Positions 52,713 to 61,939 are shown, numbered from the stretch's first letter. The stretch: DNA of 64,000 nucleotides from Streptomyces sp. CG1 (GCF_041080625.1 NZ_CP163518.1:2852001-2916000), one strand, 5' to 3'. Notes: generated by a model not told the origin, from the letters alone. Program-made: numbers and translations.

Positions 52713-54080
52713 ATGCGAACCCAGAGCCGACGGAGGCCGCGAGTCACACTCGCCATGGCCGCCGCAGGGACGCTGCTCGCCCCGCTGCTCTCCGGCTGCT
52801 GGGTCGGCGCAGGCGGGACCGGTTCCGGCGGCAAATCCATCAACGTGCTGATGGTCAACAACCCCCAGATGACCGAGCTGCAGAAGCTCGCCCCCCGCTT
52901 CACCCAAGAGACCGGAATCAAGGTCAACTTCACGGTCCTGCCCGAGAACGACGTCCGCGACAAGATCAGCCAGGACTTCGCCAACCAGGCCGGCCAGTAC
53001 GACGTGGCGACTTTGAGCAACTACGAGATACCCATCTACGCCCGCAACGGCTGGCTGCACGAGATGAACTCGTATGTCGCCAAGGACCCCGCATACGACG
53101 AAAAGGACGTCCTGGCGCCCATGCGCCAGTCCCTGACCGCCGCCGACGGCAAGCTCTACGGCCAGCCGTTCTACGGCGAGTCGTCCTTCCTGATGTACCG
53201 CAAGGACGTGTTCGCGGCGAAGGGCCTCACCATGCCGGCCCACCCCACCTGGCAGCAGGTCGCCGACCTCGCCGCGCAGGCGGACGGCGCCCAGCCCGGG
53301 ATGAAGGGCATCTGCCTGCGCGGCCTGCCCGGCTGGGGCGAGCTGATCGCGCCGCTGACCACGGTGGTGAACACCTTCGGCGGCACCTGGTTCGACAAGA
53401 ACTGGAAGGCGCACCTCGACTCCCCCGAGTTCGAGAAGGCGACCAAGTTCTATGTCGACCTGGTCCGGGGGCACGGTGAGTCCGGCGCCGCCCAGTCCGG
53501 CTTCGCCGAGTGCCTCAACGACATGACCCAGGGCAAGGTCGCCATGTGGTACGACGCCACCTCCGCGGCCGGACTGCTCGAGGCGAAGGACTCCCCGGTC
53601 AAGGGCAAGCTCGGCTACGCCCCCGCACCCGTCGAGAAGACCCCGGCCGCCGGCTGGCTCTACACCTGGGCCTGGGGCATCCAGAAGGCCTCCCGAAACC
53701 CGGACCAGGCCTGGAAGTTCGTGTCCTGGGCGTCCAGCAAGGAGTACGAGCAGCTGGTCGGCCGGACCAGCGGCTGGTCGAACGTCCCGGCGGGCAAGCG
53801 GGCCTCGACGTACACGAACGCCGACTACCGCAGGACGGCGGCCGCCTTCCAGGACATGACGAAGCAGGCCATCGAGAGCGCCCGGCCGGGCGACCCCGGT
53901 GTGCAGCCGCGCCCCGCGCCCGGCATCCAGTTCGTGGACATCCCCGAGTTCACCGACCTCGGCACCAAGGTCTCCCAGGAGATCAGTGCGGCCGTAGCCG
54001 GACGCCAGTCCGTCGACTCGGCCCTGAAGAACTCCCAGCAACTCGCCGAGAAGATCTCCAAGGAGTACGAGGGACGATGA
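52713..54080 (+). CDS. Sugar/polyol ABC transporter, substrate-binding lipoprotein
   Basis: The 455-residue extracellular lipoprotein (family 1, SBP_bac_1) has a basic N-terminus and lipobox LLSGC at Cys29. Family segments are VLPENDVRDKISQDFANQAG, QPFYGESSFLMYRKDVFAAKG and CLNDMTQGKVAMWYDATSAA. Sorbitol/mannitol-type binding proteins are close in pattern, and the neighbouring dehydrogenase agrees. ATG 52713 has AGGAG upstream. First gene of the operon. Confidence 0.9.
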   Translation: MRTQSRRRPRVTLAMAAAGTLLAPLLSGCWVGAGGTGSGGKSINVLMVNNPQMTELQKLAPRFTQETGIKVNFTVLPENDVRDKISQDFANQAGQYDVATLSNYEIPIYARNGWLHEMNSYVAKDPAYDEKDVLAPMRQSLTAADGKLYGQPFYGESSFLMYRKDVFAAKGLTMPAHPTWQQVADLAAQADGAQPGMKGICLRGLPGWGELIAPLTTVVNTFGGTWFDKNWKAHLDSPEFEKATKFYVDLVRGHGESGAAQSGFAECLNDMTQGKVAMWYDATSAAGLLEAKDSPVKGKLGYAPAPVEKTPAAGWLYTWAWGIQKASRNPDQAWKFVSWASSKEYEQLVGRTSGWSNVPAGKRASTYTNADYRRTAAAFQDMTKQAIESARPGDPGVQPRPAPGIQFVDIPEFTDLGTKVSQEISAAVAGRQSVDSALKNSQQLAEKISKEYEGR

Positions 54081-55012
54081 CCGCGACGACAGCCCCCTAT
54101 GCGGCAACACCGGTACGCGCCACACGGCAGCCCTCCGCCCGTCTGCGCGCCTGGGCCACCCGGGCCCCCCTCCTGCCCGCCCTGATCTTCATGATCATCG
54201 TGACCCAGCTGCCGTTCGTGGCCACGTTGGTGATCTCCTTCTTCCACTGGAACTCCCTTTATCCGAAGGCCCGCCACTTCGCCGGCTTCGACAACTACCG
54301 CGAGGTGCTGACCGACCCGGACCTGCGCCACTCGGTGTGGACGACGGTGCTGCTCACGGTGACGGTGGTGCTGGTCAGCCTGATTCTGGGCCTGGCGCTG
54401 GCACTGCTTCTGGACCACAGGTTCGCCGGCCGGGGTGTCGTACGCACCCTGCTGATCGCGCCGTTCCTGGTGGTGCCGGTGGCCGCGGCCCTGCTCTGGA
54501 AGCACGTGCTCTTCAATCCCGAATACGGCCTGCTCAACGGCCTGTTGCACTACGTCGGCGGGCCACAGCCCGACTGGATCTCCAACACACCGCTCATCGC
54601 GGTCGAGGCCGCCCTGGTGTGGCAGTGGACGCCGTTCATGATGCTGATCCTGCTCGCCGGTCTGCAGAGCCGTGACCCCGAGCAGATGGAGGCCGCGCGG
54701 GTGGACGGCGCGAGCGAATGGCAGGTCTTCCGCTATCTGACCCTCCCGCACCTGCGCCGCTATCTCGAACTCGGCGCCCTGCTGGGCTCGATCTACATCG
54801 TCCAGAACTTCGACGCCGTCTTCACGATCACGTCCGGCGGCCTGGGCACCGCGAACCTGCCTTACACCGTCTACCAGACCTTCTACCAGGCCCATGAGAA
54901 CGGCCTCGCCTCGGCCGCCGGGGTCCTGGTGGTCATCGGCTCCATCATCATCGCGACCTTCGCCCTGCGCGTGGTGTCGTCTCTCTTCCGCGAGGAGGTG
55001 TCCCGCGCATGA
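54077..55012 (+). CDS. Sugar/polyol ABC transporter, permease 1
   Basis: The 311-residue permease of the MalF type has six transmembrane segments. LPALIFMIIVTQLPFVATLV is the first, the EAA loop is EQMEAARVDGASEWQVFRYL, and VQNFDAVFTITSGGLGTANL is typical of the family. ATG 54077 overlaps the binding-protein stop. No ATPase gene follows; Streptomyces uses a shared ATPase (MsiK) for such transporters. Confidence 0.93.
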   Translation: MTATTAPYAATPVRATRQPSARLRAWATRAPLLPALIFMIIVTQLPFVATLVISFFHWNSLYPKARHFAGFDNYREVLTDPDLRHSVWTTVLLTVTVVLVSLILGLALALLLDHRFAGRGVVRTLLIAPFLVVPVAAALLWKHVLFNPEYGLLNGLLHYVGGPQPDWISNTPLIAVEAALVWQWTPFMMLILLAGLQSRDPEQMEAARVDGASEWQVFRYLTLPHLRRYLELGALLGSIYIVQNFDAVFTITSGGLGTANLPYTVYQTFYQAHENGLASAAGVLVVIGSIIIATFALRVVSSLFREEVSRA

Positions 55013-55854
55013 GCGGCATCGCCGTAACTCTCAAGAAGCACCGGGGCCTGAGCATCGGCCTGCTGGCCTGGCTGGTCGGCATCGTCTTCTTCCTGCCCAT
55101 CGCCTGGATGGCGCTGACGTCCTTCCACTCCGAGGCGGACGCGGCGACCAACCCGCCGTCCTTCGCGGCTTCGCTGACCCTCGACGGCTACCGTGAGTTC
55201 TTCGGCGCGGGCGGCGGCGCGAGCCCCTGGCCCGCACTGATCAACTCGGCGGTCGCGTCGGTGTTCTCGACGGCCTGTGTGCTGCTCCTCGCCCTGCCGG
55301 CGGCTTACGCGCTGTCGGTCCGGCGGGTGAAGAAGTGGACGGACGTCCTGTTCTTCTTCCTGTCCACGAAGATGCTGCCGGTCGTCGCCGGTCTGCTGCC
55401 GATCTACCTGTTCGCGAAGAACACCGGGATGCTGGACAACATCTGGTACCTGGTCATCCTCTACACCTCCATGAACCTGCCGATCGCGGTGTGGATGATG
55501 CAGTCCTTCCTCGCCGAGGTCCCGGTGGCGGTGATCGAGGCGGCGCAGATCGACGGCGCCCGGCTGCCGACGATCCTCGCGCGCGTGGTCGCCCCCATCG
55601 CGCTGCCCGGGATCGCCGCGACCGGCCTGATCTGCTTCATCTTCAGCTGGAACGAGCTGTTGTTCGCCCGAGTCCTGACGGGCGTGGTCGCCGAGACCGC
55701 CCCCGTCTTCCTGACCGGCTTCATCACCAGCCAGGGTCTGTTCCTGGCCAAGGTGTGCGCCGCGTCGCTCGTCGTCTCCCTGCCGGTGCTCGCCGCGGGG
55801 TTCGCCGCCCAGGACAAGCTGGTCCAGGGCCTGTCGTTGGGAGCTGTGAAATGA
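55009..55854 (+). CDS. Sugar/polyol ABC transporter, permease 2
   Basis: The 281-residue MalG-type permease has six helices, ending in a cytoplasmic tail AQDKLVQGLSLGAVK typical of the family. The EAA loop is AVIEAAQIDGARLPTILARV. ATG 55009 overlaps the previous stop (ATGA) and its own stop overlaps the dehydrogenase ATG, so the four genes are coupled. Confidence 0.93.
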   Translation: MSGIAVTLKKHRGLSIGLLAWLVGIVFFLPIAWMALTSFHSEADAATNPPSFAASLTLDGYREFFGAGGGASPWPALINSAVASVFSTACVLLLALPAAYALSVRRVKKWTDVLFFFLSTKMLPVVAGLLPIYLFAKNTGMLDNIWYLVILYTSMNLPIAVWMMQSFLAEVPVAVIEAAQIDGARLPTILARVVAPIALPGIAATGLICFIFSWNELLFARVLTGVVAETAPVFLTGFITSQGLFLAKVCAASLVVSLPVLAAGFAAQDKLVQGLSLGAVK

Positions 55855-56840
55855 AGGCCGCCGTCATCGAGTCCGTGGGCCGCGTTGTCGTCAGCGAGGT
55901 GCCGGACCCGACGCCGGGACCCCGCGAGGTCGTCGTGGAAGTGGCCGCCTGCGGTCTGTGCGGCACCGACCTCCACATCCTGCAGGGCGAGTTCGCGCCC
56001 AAGCTGCCGATCGTCCCGGGACACGAGTTCGCGGGCGCGGTGGTCGAGGTCGGCACCCAGGTCACCGAGGTCGCGGTCGGCGACCGGGTCGCCGTCGACC
56101 CCTCCCTGTACTGCTACGAGTGCCGTTACTGCCGCGACGGCCACAACAACATGTGCGAGCGGTGGGGCGCCATCGGCGTGACGACGGCGGGCGGTGCGGC
56201 ACAGTACGCCGTCGCCCCCGTGGCGAACTGCGTGAAGCTGCCCGAGCACGTGCGCACCGAGGACGCGGCCCTCGTGGAGCCGCTGTCCTGCGCGGTACGC
56301 GGTTACGACGTCCTGCGGTCCCGGCTGGGCGCCCATGTCCTGATCTACGGCTCCGGGACCATGGGCCTGATGATGCTGGAGCTGGCCAAGCGCACCGGCG
56401 CGGCGAGCGTGGACATGGTCGACATCAACCCGGCCCGGCTGGAGACCGCCCGGGGGCTCGGCGTCTCGGGGGCGGCGGGCAGCGCGGACGAGCTGGACCG
56501 GCCGCGGGGCTGGGACGTGGTCGTGGACGCGACCGGCAACGCGAAGGCGATCCAGGACGGGCTGGAGCGGGTGGCGAAGGCGGGTACGTTCCTTCAGTTC
56601 GGGGTGGCCGACTACGCGACGCGCGTGACGATCGACCCGTACCGGATCTACAACCAGGAGATCACGATCACGGGATCGATGGCGGTGCTGCACAGCTTCG
56701 AGCGAGCGGCCGAGCTGTTCGCCAACGGGGTCCTGGACCCCGAGGTGTTCATCAGCGACCGGATCCCGCTGGAGCGATACCCGCAGGCGCTGGAGCAGTT
56801 CGCGGCCGGGGTGGGCCGGAAGATCGTGGTCGTGCCCTGA
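55851..56840 (+). CDS. Zinc-dependent polyol/alcohol dehydrogenase
   Basis: The 329-residue medium-chain dehydrogenase has catalytic zinc ligands in CGLCGTDLH and GHEFAG and a structural zinc site in CYECRYCRDGHNNMC, followed by a Rossmann fold (HVLIYGSGTMGLMMLELAKR). It resembles sorbitol/threonine dehydrogenases. In the operon it would oxidise the imported polyol. ATG 55851 overlaps the permease stop. Confidence 0.9.
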   Translation: MKAAVIESVGRVVVSEVPDPTPGPREVVVEVAACGLCGTDLHILQGEFAPKLPIVPGHEFAGAVVEVGTQVTEVAVGDRVAVDPSLYCYECRYCRDGHNNMCERWGAIGVTTAGGAAQYAVAPVANCVKLPEHVRTEDAALVEPLSCAVRGYDVLRSRLGAHVLIYGSGTMGLMMLELAKRTGAASVDMVDINPARLETARGLGVSGAAGSADELDRPRGWDVVVDATGNAKAIQDGLERVAKAGTFLQFGVADYATRVTIDPYRIYNQEITITGSMAVLHSFERAAELFANGVLDPEVFISDRIPLERYPQALEQFAAGVGRKIVVVP

Positions 56841-56865
56841 GCAGGCTCGGCCGGGACCCTGAGGC

Positions 56866-56889
56866 GGCTCGGGGTGGGCACCCTGAGCC
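56866..56889 (+). terminator. Terminator of the polyol operon
   Basis: A 10-bp stem with one wobble: GGCTCGGGGT (56866-56875) against ACCCTGAGCC (56880-56889), loop of 4 nt. A related half copy (GGCTCGGCCGGGACCCTGAG) precedes it, so the region is a tandem imperfect repeat. Confidence 0.6.
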
Positions 56890-56941
56890 GAATGGGGGTC
56901 GGGTAAGGGAACGGTAAAGCGGTGTCGTTCGTTCACCCGGC

Positions 56942-58144
56942 ATGACAGCTATGACCCCTGGCTCGAACATCCCTCTCCCGGCCGTGCGCGTGACGGTGGA
57001 CGTCGCCGCTCCGGTGCGGCTCGACGTGTCGGGCCTGCTGCTCACCGCCGACGGCAAGGTGCGCTCGGACGACGACTTCATCTTCTACAACCAGCCGACG
57101 GGACCGGGCGTGGCCTACATGTCCGGCGGCGGTGCGGCGCCGGACGCGATCACGGTCGACACCGCCGCCGTCCCGCCGGACATCGAGAAGATCGTGGTCA
57201 CCGCCAGCCCGGACGCGGCCGGCCAGTCCTTCCAGGGCATCGAGCCGACGGCCACGATCCGCGACGCGGACGCCGGCACCGCGCTGGCCACGTTCACCCC
57301 GCCCCAGCTCGGCGCGGAGACCGCGCTGGTCGTCGTGGAGATCTACCGCCGGGGCGGCGCCTGGAAGGCCCGCGCGGTGGGCCAGGGGTATGCCAACGGT
57401 CTGGCCGGCATCGCGACGGACTTCGGGGTGACGGTGGAGGGGCCGGCCGCGGCACCCACCGCCCCACCGCAGCCGGCGGCTCCGCCGACGCCCACCGTGC
57501 AGACCCCGGTCACCCCGCCCGCCCCGCCGGTGCCCCCGGCGCCGCCCGCCCCGGTGCCCGGCGCCGGGAAGATCAGTCTGGACAAGGGCCGGGTCAGCCT
57601 GCAGAAGAACCAGACCGTGTCCCTGGTCAAGGGCGGCCGGCCGCTGCTCTCCCAGGTGCGGATGGGACTCGGCTGGGAGCCCGCGTTCCGCGGCAAGGAC
57701 ATCGACCTGGACGCCTCGGTCATCGCCTACGGCCCGCAGCGCAACCCCATCGACAGCTGCTACTTCGGCAAGCTGACGATCCTGAACGGCGCGATCCGGC
57801 ACTCCGGGGACAACCTCACCGGGGAGGGCGCGGGCGACGACGAGGTGATCACCGTCGACCTCGGCCGTCTCCCCCAGGAAGTCACCGGCCTGGTCTTCAC
57901 GGTGAACTCCTTCTCCGGCCAGAAGTTCACGGAGGTGGCCAAGGCGTACTGCCGCCTGGTGGACGCCGCCACGGGCGAGGAACTGGTCCGCTTCGACCTC
58001 ACCCACGCCGAACCCCAGACCGGCGTGATGATGGCCAAGCTCATCCGCCAGTTCTCCGGCGAGTGGGACATGACAGCCATGGGCGACTTCGTGAAGGCCC
58101 GCACGGTCCGCAACATGGTGGAACCGGGAGCGAGAGCCCTGTAG
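56942..58144 (+). CDS. Tandem TerD domain protein
   Basis: The 400-residue protein has two TerD (tellurium resistance/stress) domains: about 10-165 (LDVSGLLLTADGKVRSDDDF) and about 210-400 (GKISLDKGRVSLQKNQTVSL, then DIDLDASVIAYG). A Pro/Ala linker of about 40 residues lies between. TerD domains bind calcium and act in stress and cell-surface processes; Streptomyces has many. The second domain keeps the LDASVI motif, while the first is more divergent. ATG 56942 is the start; an ATG at 56951 is equally possible. Confidence 0.9.
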   Translation: MTAMTPGSNIPLPAVRVTVDVAAPVRLDVSGLLLTADGKVRSDDDFIFYNQPTGPGVAYMSGGGAAPDAITVDTAAVPPDIEKIVVTASPDAAGQSFQGIEPTATIRDADAGTALATFTPPQLGAETALVVVEIYRRGGAWKARAVGQGYANGLAGIATDFGVTVEGPAAAPTAPPQPAAPPTPTVQTPVTPPAPPVPPAPPAPVPGAGKISLDKGRVSLQKNQTVSLVKGGRPLLSQVRMGLGWEPAFRGKDIDLDASVIAYGPQRNPIDSCYFGKLTILNGAIRHSGDNLTGEGAGDDEVITVDLGRLPQEVTGLVFTVNSFSGQKFTEVAKAYCRLVDAATGEELVRFDLTHAEPQTGVMMAKLIRQFSGEWDMTAMGDFVKARTVRNMVEPGARAL

Positions 58145-58185
58145 ACCACCGCCTGCCCCAGCGGGCGGCGCAAGCCGCCCGCCGG

Positions 58186-58752
58186 CTAGGGCCGCAGTCC
58201 CTCCAGCAGCAGTGTCAGATACCGCTGGATCTCCCGCCCTTGACCGTCCGCCAGCTCCGACGCCGTAGCCACCCCGTGCGCCAGCCGCAGCACCTCGATC
58301 GGCTCCAGGTCGACCCGCAGGACCCCCTGCCGCTGCGCCGCCTCCACCAGCCGAGCCGCCGCCCCCTGCACCGACGCACCGCACGCCGTCCGCGCGACCG
58401 AGCCGCCATCCGTGACCGCGGAGCCCAGCAGGGACTTCAGCCCCCGCACCTGGATCGTGGCCACACACAGCTCGTTCAGCCACGCCATGAGCGCCTCCCC
58501 CGGCGACAACTCCCGCGCCAGCTCCTCGGCCCGCGCCCCCAGCGCCTGGAAGTGGTCCACGTACGCGGCCTCCAGCAGCTCCTGCCGGGTAGGAAAGTGC
58601 CGGTAGAGCGTGCCCGCGCCGACGCCCGCACGCTTGGCGATGTCATCGAGCGACGCGTTCTCCCCATGCTCGGCGAAGGCCTCCACCGCCGCCTTCAGCA
58701 GCCGCTCGTAGTTGCGCCGAGCATCCGCGCGCATGGGTCTGGCCTGCGGCAT
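58186..58752 (-). CDS. TetR family transcriptional regulator
   Basis: The 188-residue repressor has an N-terminal helix-turn-helix (ADARRNYERLLKAAVEAFAE, LDDIAKRAGVGAGTLYRHFP) and a helical ligand domain. ATG 58752 has AAGGAG at a 7-bp gap on the minus strand, so it is preferred to the ATG at 58770. No target can be seen; it converges on the TerD gene and the next upstream gene is 38 bp away on the same strand. Confidence 0.9.
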   Translation of the reverse strand: MPQARPMRADARRNYERLLKAAVEAFAEHGENASLDDIAKRAGVGAGTLYRHFPTRQELLEAAYVDHFQALGARAEELARELSPGEALMAWLNELCVATIQVRGLKSLLGSAVTDGGSVARTACGASVQGAAARLVEAAQRQGVLRVDLEPIEVLRLAHGVATASELADGQGREIQRYLTLLLEGLRP

Positions 58753-58790
58753 CCAGATACTCCTTGCCAACCGGGGATCCTCTCCGCAGC

Positions 58791-59420
58791 CTACCGAGCA
58801 TCCATCGAGGACGGCCCCGGGTCCGGCTCGAGGTGGCGGCGAACGTCACCGGTGCCCAGTCCGATCGTGGCCCGCGACCGCATCGGGCCGTCACCGCGGC
58901 GCGAGAGCAGGTCGATCTCGGTCACACGCGCCCGCAGCACGCCGAGCCGGGCGGCGCATTCGGCCGCGAGAACGCGCGGAGCGCGCGTGCGTCCCAGCGA
59001 GAGATGCGGGATGAAGCGAGGGAAGCGCTCCGTGCAGTACGGGAACGCCTCCGCCAGTGCGCGCCGCAACTCCGTCCAGGGCGCGACGCCTGCCGCGGCG
59101 GGGTCGAGCCACACGGTGGCGTAGGACCGGTGACGGAAGGCATGGACCCCGCTGAGCCGGATGTCGAAAGGCTCGCACCGTGCGGCCGCGGCGGCCAGCA
59201 GCGGGATCGCCACCGGGAAGTCCTCTTCCGGTACGAAGCCGTAGACCAGATTCACATGGGGAGGCCAGCGGCGGATCTGCGGGTCGTGTACGACGCGGAT
59301 CCGCTGGATGGCGGGCCAGAGTTCGGCCGGGGGAAGCCAGGCCACGGCCGTCCGGGGCGTAGGGGCCGACTCGAGACGGCCGAGGGCTTCGGCCGGGCCG
59401 GGCGTCGGAGGACAGGGCAC
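58791..59420 (-). CDS. 2H phosphoesterase (2'-5' RNA ligase family)
   Basis: The 209-residue protein has the two HxTx-like motifs of this family: HVNLVYGF at about 55 and HLSLGR near 147. Members hydrolyse or ligate 2'-5' phosphodiesters or cyclic phosphates. In the first motif the residue two after His is Asn-Leu instead of the usual Thr, so catalysis is uncertain. GTG start at 59420. Possible short operon with the TetR gene downstream. Confidence 0.8.
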   Translation of the reverse strand: MPCPPTPGPAEALGRLESAPTPRTAVAWLPPAELWPAIQRIRVVHDPQIRRWPPHVNLVYGFVPEEDFPVAIPLLAAAAARCEPFDIRLSGVHAFRHRSYATVWLDPAAAGVAPWTELRRALAEAFPYCTERFPRFIPHLSLGRTRAPRVLAAECAARLGVLRARVTEIDLLSRRGDGPMRSRATIGLGTGDVRRHLEPDPGPSSMDAR

Positions 59421-59509
59421 ACCGCCATCATGACCCCGCCCGCCGACGGCCGCCGCCCCTGGCTTTGGGCGGGTGCCTCATGGCCTCCGAACGCAGGCGA
59501 TCCGACCTC

Positions 59510-59881
59510 TCACTCAACCGAGGTGCTCACGGACATCCAGGCGTCGGAGAAACGCTTGTGAACGTGCTTGAACACGTGGTGCTTGTGCCCGTGCTTCTTC
59601 TGGTCGTGCTTCTTCTCGTGGTGCTTCTTCTCGTGGTGCTTGTGCCCGGGCTTCTTCTGGTGGTGCTCATGCTCCATCGGCTTGTTGTGGTCGTGGTCCT
59701 CCTCCGAGTGCGGATGCCTGTGCGGGGGAGCCGCTACGACCACGGCGTTGGCCTCGGCGGAAGCCACCGCGGTGACCTGGTGCGGACCGTCGTTGTCGTC
59801 GGCGAAGCCGGCGCCGGCGCCATAGCCGGACAGTCCCGCGACCACCGCGGCCACGAGCGCGGCGCGTTGATACGTACGCAT
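59510..59881 (-). CDS. Exported His/Lys-rich peptide
   Basis: A 123-residue protein with a signal peptide (RAALVAAVVAGLSGYGAGAG, cut near FA) and a mature part with a His-rich stretch (HRHPHSEEDHDHN) followed by HHEKKHHEKKHDQKKHGHKHH. Roughly one residue in four is His. It has no known domain. It probably binds metal or polyanions outside the cell. ATG 59881 is the only sensible start. The upstream gap holds two related CTCAGC elements. Confidence 0.7.
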   Translation of the reverse strand: MRTYQRAALVAAVVAGLSGYGAGAGFADDNDGPHQVTAVASAEANAVVVAAPPHRHPHSEEDHDHNKPMEHEHHQKKPGHKHHEKKHHEKKHDQKKHGHKHHVFKHVHKRFSDAWMSVSTSVE

Positions 59882-59894
59882 GGTTCGACCCTTT

Positions 59895-59936
59895 CTCAGC
59901 TGAGTGTAAAGTCCGATTGACTACTCAGCGTGAGAA
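59895..59936. promoter_or_regulatory. Pair of CTCAGC(G)TGAG elements
   Basis: CTCAGCTGAG (59895-59904, perfect 10-bp palindrome) and CTCA-GCG-TGAG (59924-59934) lie 19 bp apart in the gap upstream of the His/Lys-rich gene. They could be a repressor site covering its promoter. Confidence 0.4.
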
Positions 59937-60203
59937 TAGACGCACGGATCGTAGCGATGTGCGATCTACGGCCAGACGCGTTCGTGTCGGCCGCAAGCCA
60001 GGCGGAGCAAGCCCTCCCGCGGCTGGAACGGGGCGCTGCAGGCGTTCAGCGCCGACTGGCCGCCGAGGCGGGCGCAGGCCGTCGATGTCCGTCGCGGCGA
60101 GGGCGTTCGGGGCGGTGGCGAGCGCGCCGACGCTGCCCGCCAGGGCGACCCCGGCACCGGTGATCGTGCCTTTTCTGGCGAAGTCCCTGCGGGTGAGCGA
60201 CAT
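59925..60203 (-). pseudogene. PhoX-like alkaline phosphatase, truncated
   Basis: From ATG 60203 the product begins MSLTRRDFARKGTITGAG, a clear Tat signal, then VALAGSVGALATAPNALA. This matches the start of PhoX/DUF839 alkaline phosphatases as I recall them, but the frame then runs into non-phosphatase sequence and stops at about 93 residues. In another frame, APFQPREGLLRLACG follows, perhaps a degraded continuation. The catalytic part is missing. Upstream (60290-60305) are GTTCA and GTTCG at 11-bp spacing, like a PHO box. Confidence 0.6.
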
Positions 60204-60373
60204 GGCGTGTCTCCTGAGACGGTTGAGACGGCGGGAGTGCCCGTGGAGGGTGGCGGACCTCGGTTCGACCACACGCTCTCGCCGTACCTCGAACAGAAGC
60301 TGAACAACGCCTACTTCAGAGACCCCTGTTCAAGAATCCGTACGCACTGCCCCACGACCGGCTCGAGAGACTT

Positions 60374-61801
60374 TCAACCACCCTGCTGGGACCGCGCCTT
60401 GAAGGCCGCCTTCCGTGCCTCCTTGGCCACCTTCTTGTCCGGGTGCAGCCGCCCCATCGCCTCCAGCACATCGGCGGTGGCCGGGTGCTCCACCCGCCAG
60501 GCCGTGGCGAAGAACCCGCTGTGCTGTGCCGCCAGCCCCTCCACCAGCGCCTGGAGTTCCTCGGAGTTGCCCTCGGCGGCGAGCTGCGCGGCAACCGTGT
60601 CGATGGTCAGCCAGAACACCAGCTCCTGGGACGGCGCCGGAACTCCGGCGGCACCCCGTTCACTCAGCCACACGCGGGCCAGGCCGCCCAGTTCCGGATC
60701 GTCCAGCACCTCGCGCAACGCCGGCTCGGCCTCCGCGCCGATCAGGGACAGGGCCTGCTGGCAGCGCAGCCGGCGCAGCGGCGCGCCGGCGTCGGCACCG
60801 CGCGCCGCGGCCAGCAACTCCCGTGCCGCAGCGGGTGATTCACGCCGGGTGAGCCACTGCTCGGTCTCGGCCTGCGCCGCCGCCTGCCCGAACCGCGCCG
60901 TACCGTCGAGCAGCGCGTCCGCTCCCTTGTCGGCGAGTTCGCCCACGGCCGGCGCCTCGAGCCCGGCCTCCAGCAGCCGGGCCCGCAGCCCGTACACGCC
61001 GAGTGGGGTGAGCCGGACCATGCCGTAGCGCGAGACGTCCGTGTCGTCGACCGGCGCGGCGGGCTCCTCGTCGGCGTCGGCCATCAACGCCTCGTCCACC
61101 GGCTGGTACTCCACCAGCCCGACCGGCTCCAGCATCCGGAACTGGTCGTCGAGCCGCATCATCGCGTCGGAGACCTGCTCCAGTACGTCGTTGGTGGGCT
61201 CCCCCATGTCATCGGGGATGATCATGGACGCGGCCAGGGCCGGCAGCGGGACCGGCCCGTCACCGGGGCCGTCCTCACTCACCGTCAGCAGATAGAGGTT
61301 GCCGAGGACGCCGTCGAGGAAATCGGCCTCGGCCTCCGGGTCCCAGTCGACTGACGAGAAATCGATCTCGCCGCCCTCGTCCAGGGCGCCGACCAGATCA
61401 TCCAGATCGGGGACACCCGCGTCTGCGATGACGGTCTCCAGTGCGGCGAGCCACACGCCGAGCACATCGGCCGGGGAGCCGCCGGTGAGCAGTGTCAGCT
61501 CCTCGCCCGCCCGGACGGTCCCGGCCTCCTCGTCCACGATCTCGACCAGCCCGGTGTCCACGGCGACCCGCCAGGCCTCGCTCGCATAGGCGGCGGCGTC
61601 GTCACCGCCGAGTCCGAGCAGCTCCGCGGCGGCCGGAAGCTGCTCCTCGACCAGTCCGCCGCCGGCGTCCACGCGGGTGTCGGGTCCGGCCCAGCGGGCG
61701 AGCCGGGCGGCGCGGGAGAGCAGCGGCGTGGACAGCGCTGCGCGTGCCAGCTCCGGTTCGGGGTGCAGCCGTACGGGCGGCAGGGGGGAGCTGTCTGACA
61801 T
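60374..61801 (-). CDS. Conserved actinomycete protein of unknown function
   Basis: The 475-residue cytoplasmic protein is acidic, Ala/Leu-rich and mostly helical, with segments like LLSRAARLARWAG, LTPLGVYGLRARLLEAGLEA and, at the C-terminus, EALMADADEEP and a basic tail KKVAKEARKAAFKARSQ. I recognise it only as a conserved Streptomyces protein and no domain stands out. It could contain a helical repeat (the region 300-450 repeats AxxxL helices). Start ATG 61801. It stands alone, divergent from the nuclease gene with 265 bp between. Confidence 0.75.
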   Translation of the reverse strand: MSDSSPLPPVRLHPEPELARAALSTPLLSRAARLARWAGPDTRVDAGGGLVEEQLPAAAELLGLGGDDAAAYASEAWRVAVDTGLVEIVDEEAGTVRAGEELTLLTGGSPADVLGVWLAALETVIADAGVPDLDDLVGALDEGGEIDFSSVDWDPEAEADFLDGVLGNLYLLTVSEDGPGDGPVPLPALAASMIIPDDMGEPTNDVLEQVSDAMMRLDDQFRMLEPVGLVEYQPVDEALMADADEEPAAPVDDTDVSRYGMVRLTPLGVYGLRARLLEAGLEAPAVGELADKGADALLDGTARFGQAAAQAETEQWLTRRESPAAARELLAAARGADAGAPLRRLRCQQALSLIGAEAEPALREVLDDPELGGLARVWLSERGAAGVPAPSQELVFWLTIDTVAAQLAAEGNSEELQALVEGLAAQHSGFFATAWRVEHPATADVLEAMGRLHPDKKVAKEARKAAFKARSQQGG

Positions 61802-61939
61802 CGGCTGGTTCTCCTCGGACCGTGAACGGGCTCAGCCGCTCAGCCTAGACGGATTTCCACCCATGCCGCCCGGTTCATCTCCCCGTCGGCCGTCGTGCAT
61901 GGCCGAAACCTTGACAACTCCCCAGCGCAGGCTGGAGAT

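Noticed and set aside
56925..56941. PHO box before the TerD gene (GTTCACCCGG)
   Set aside because: Only one 11-bp unit is present, and a second in register is missing.
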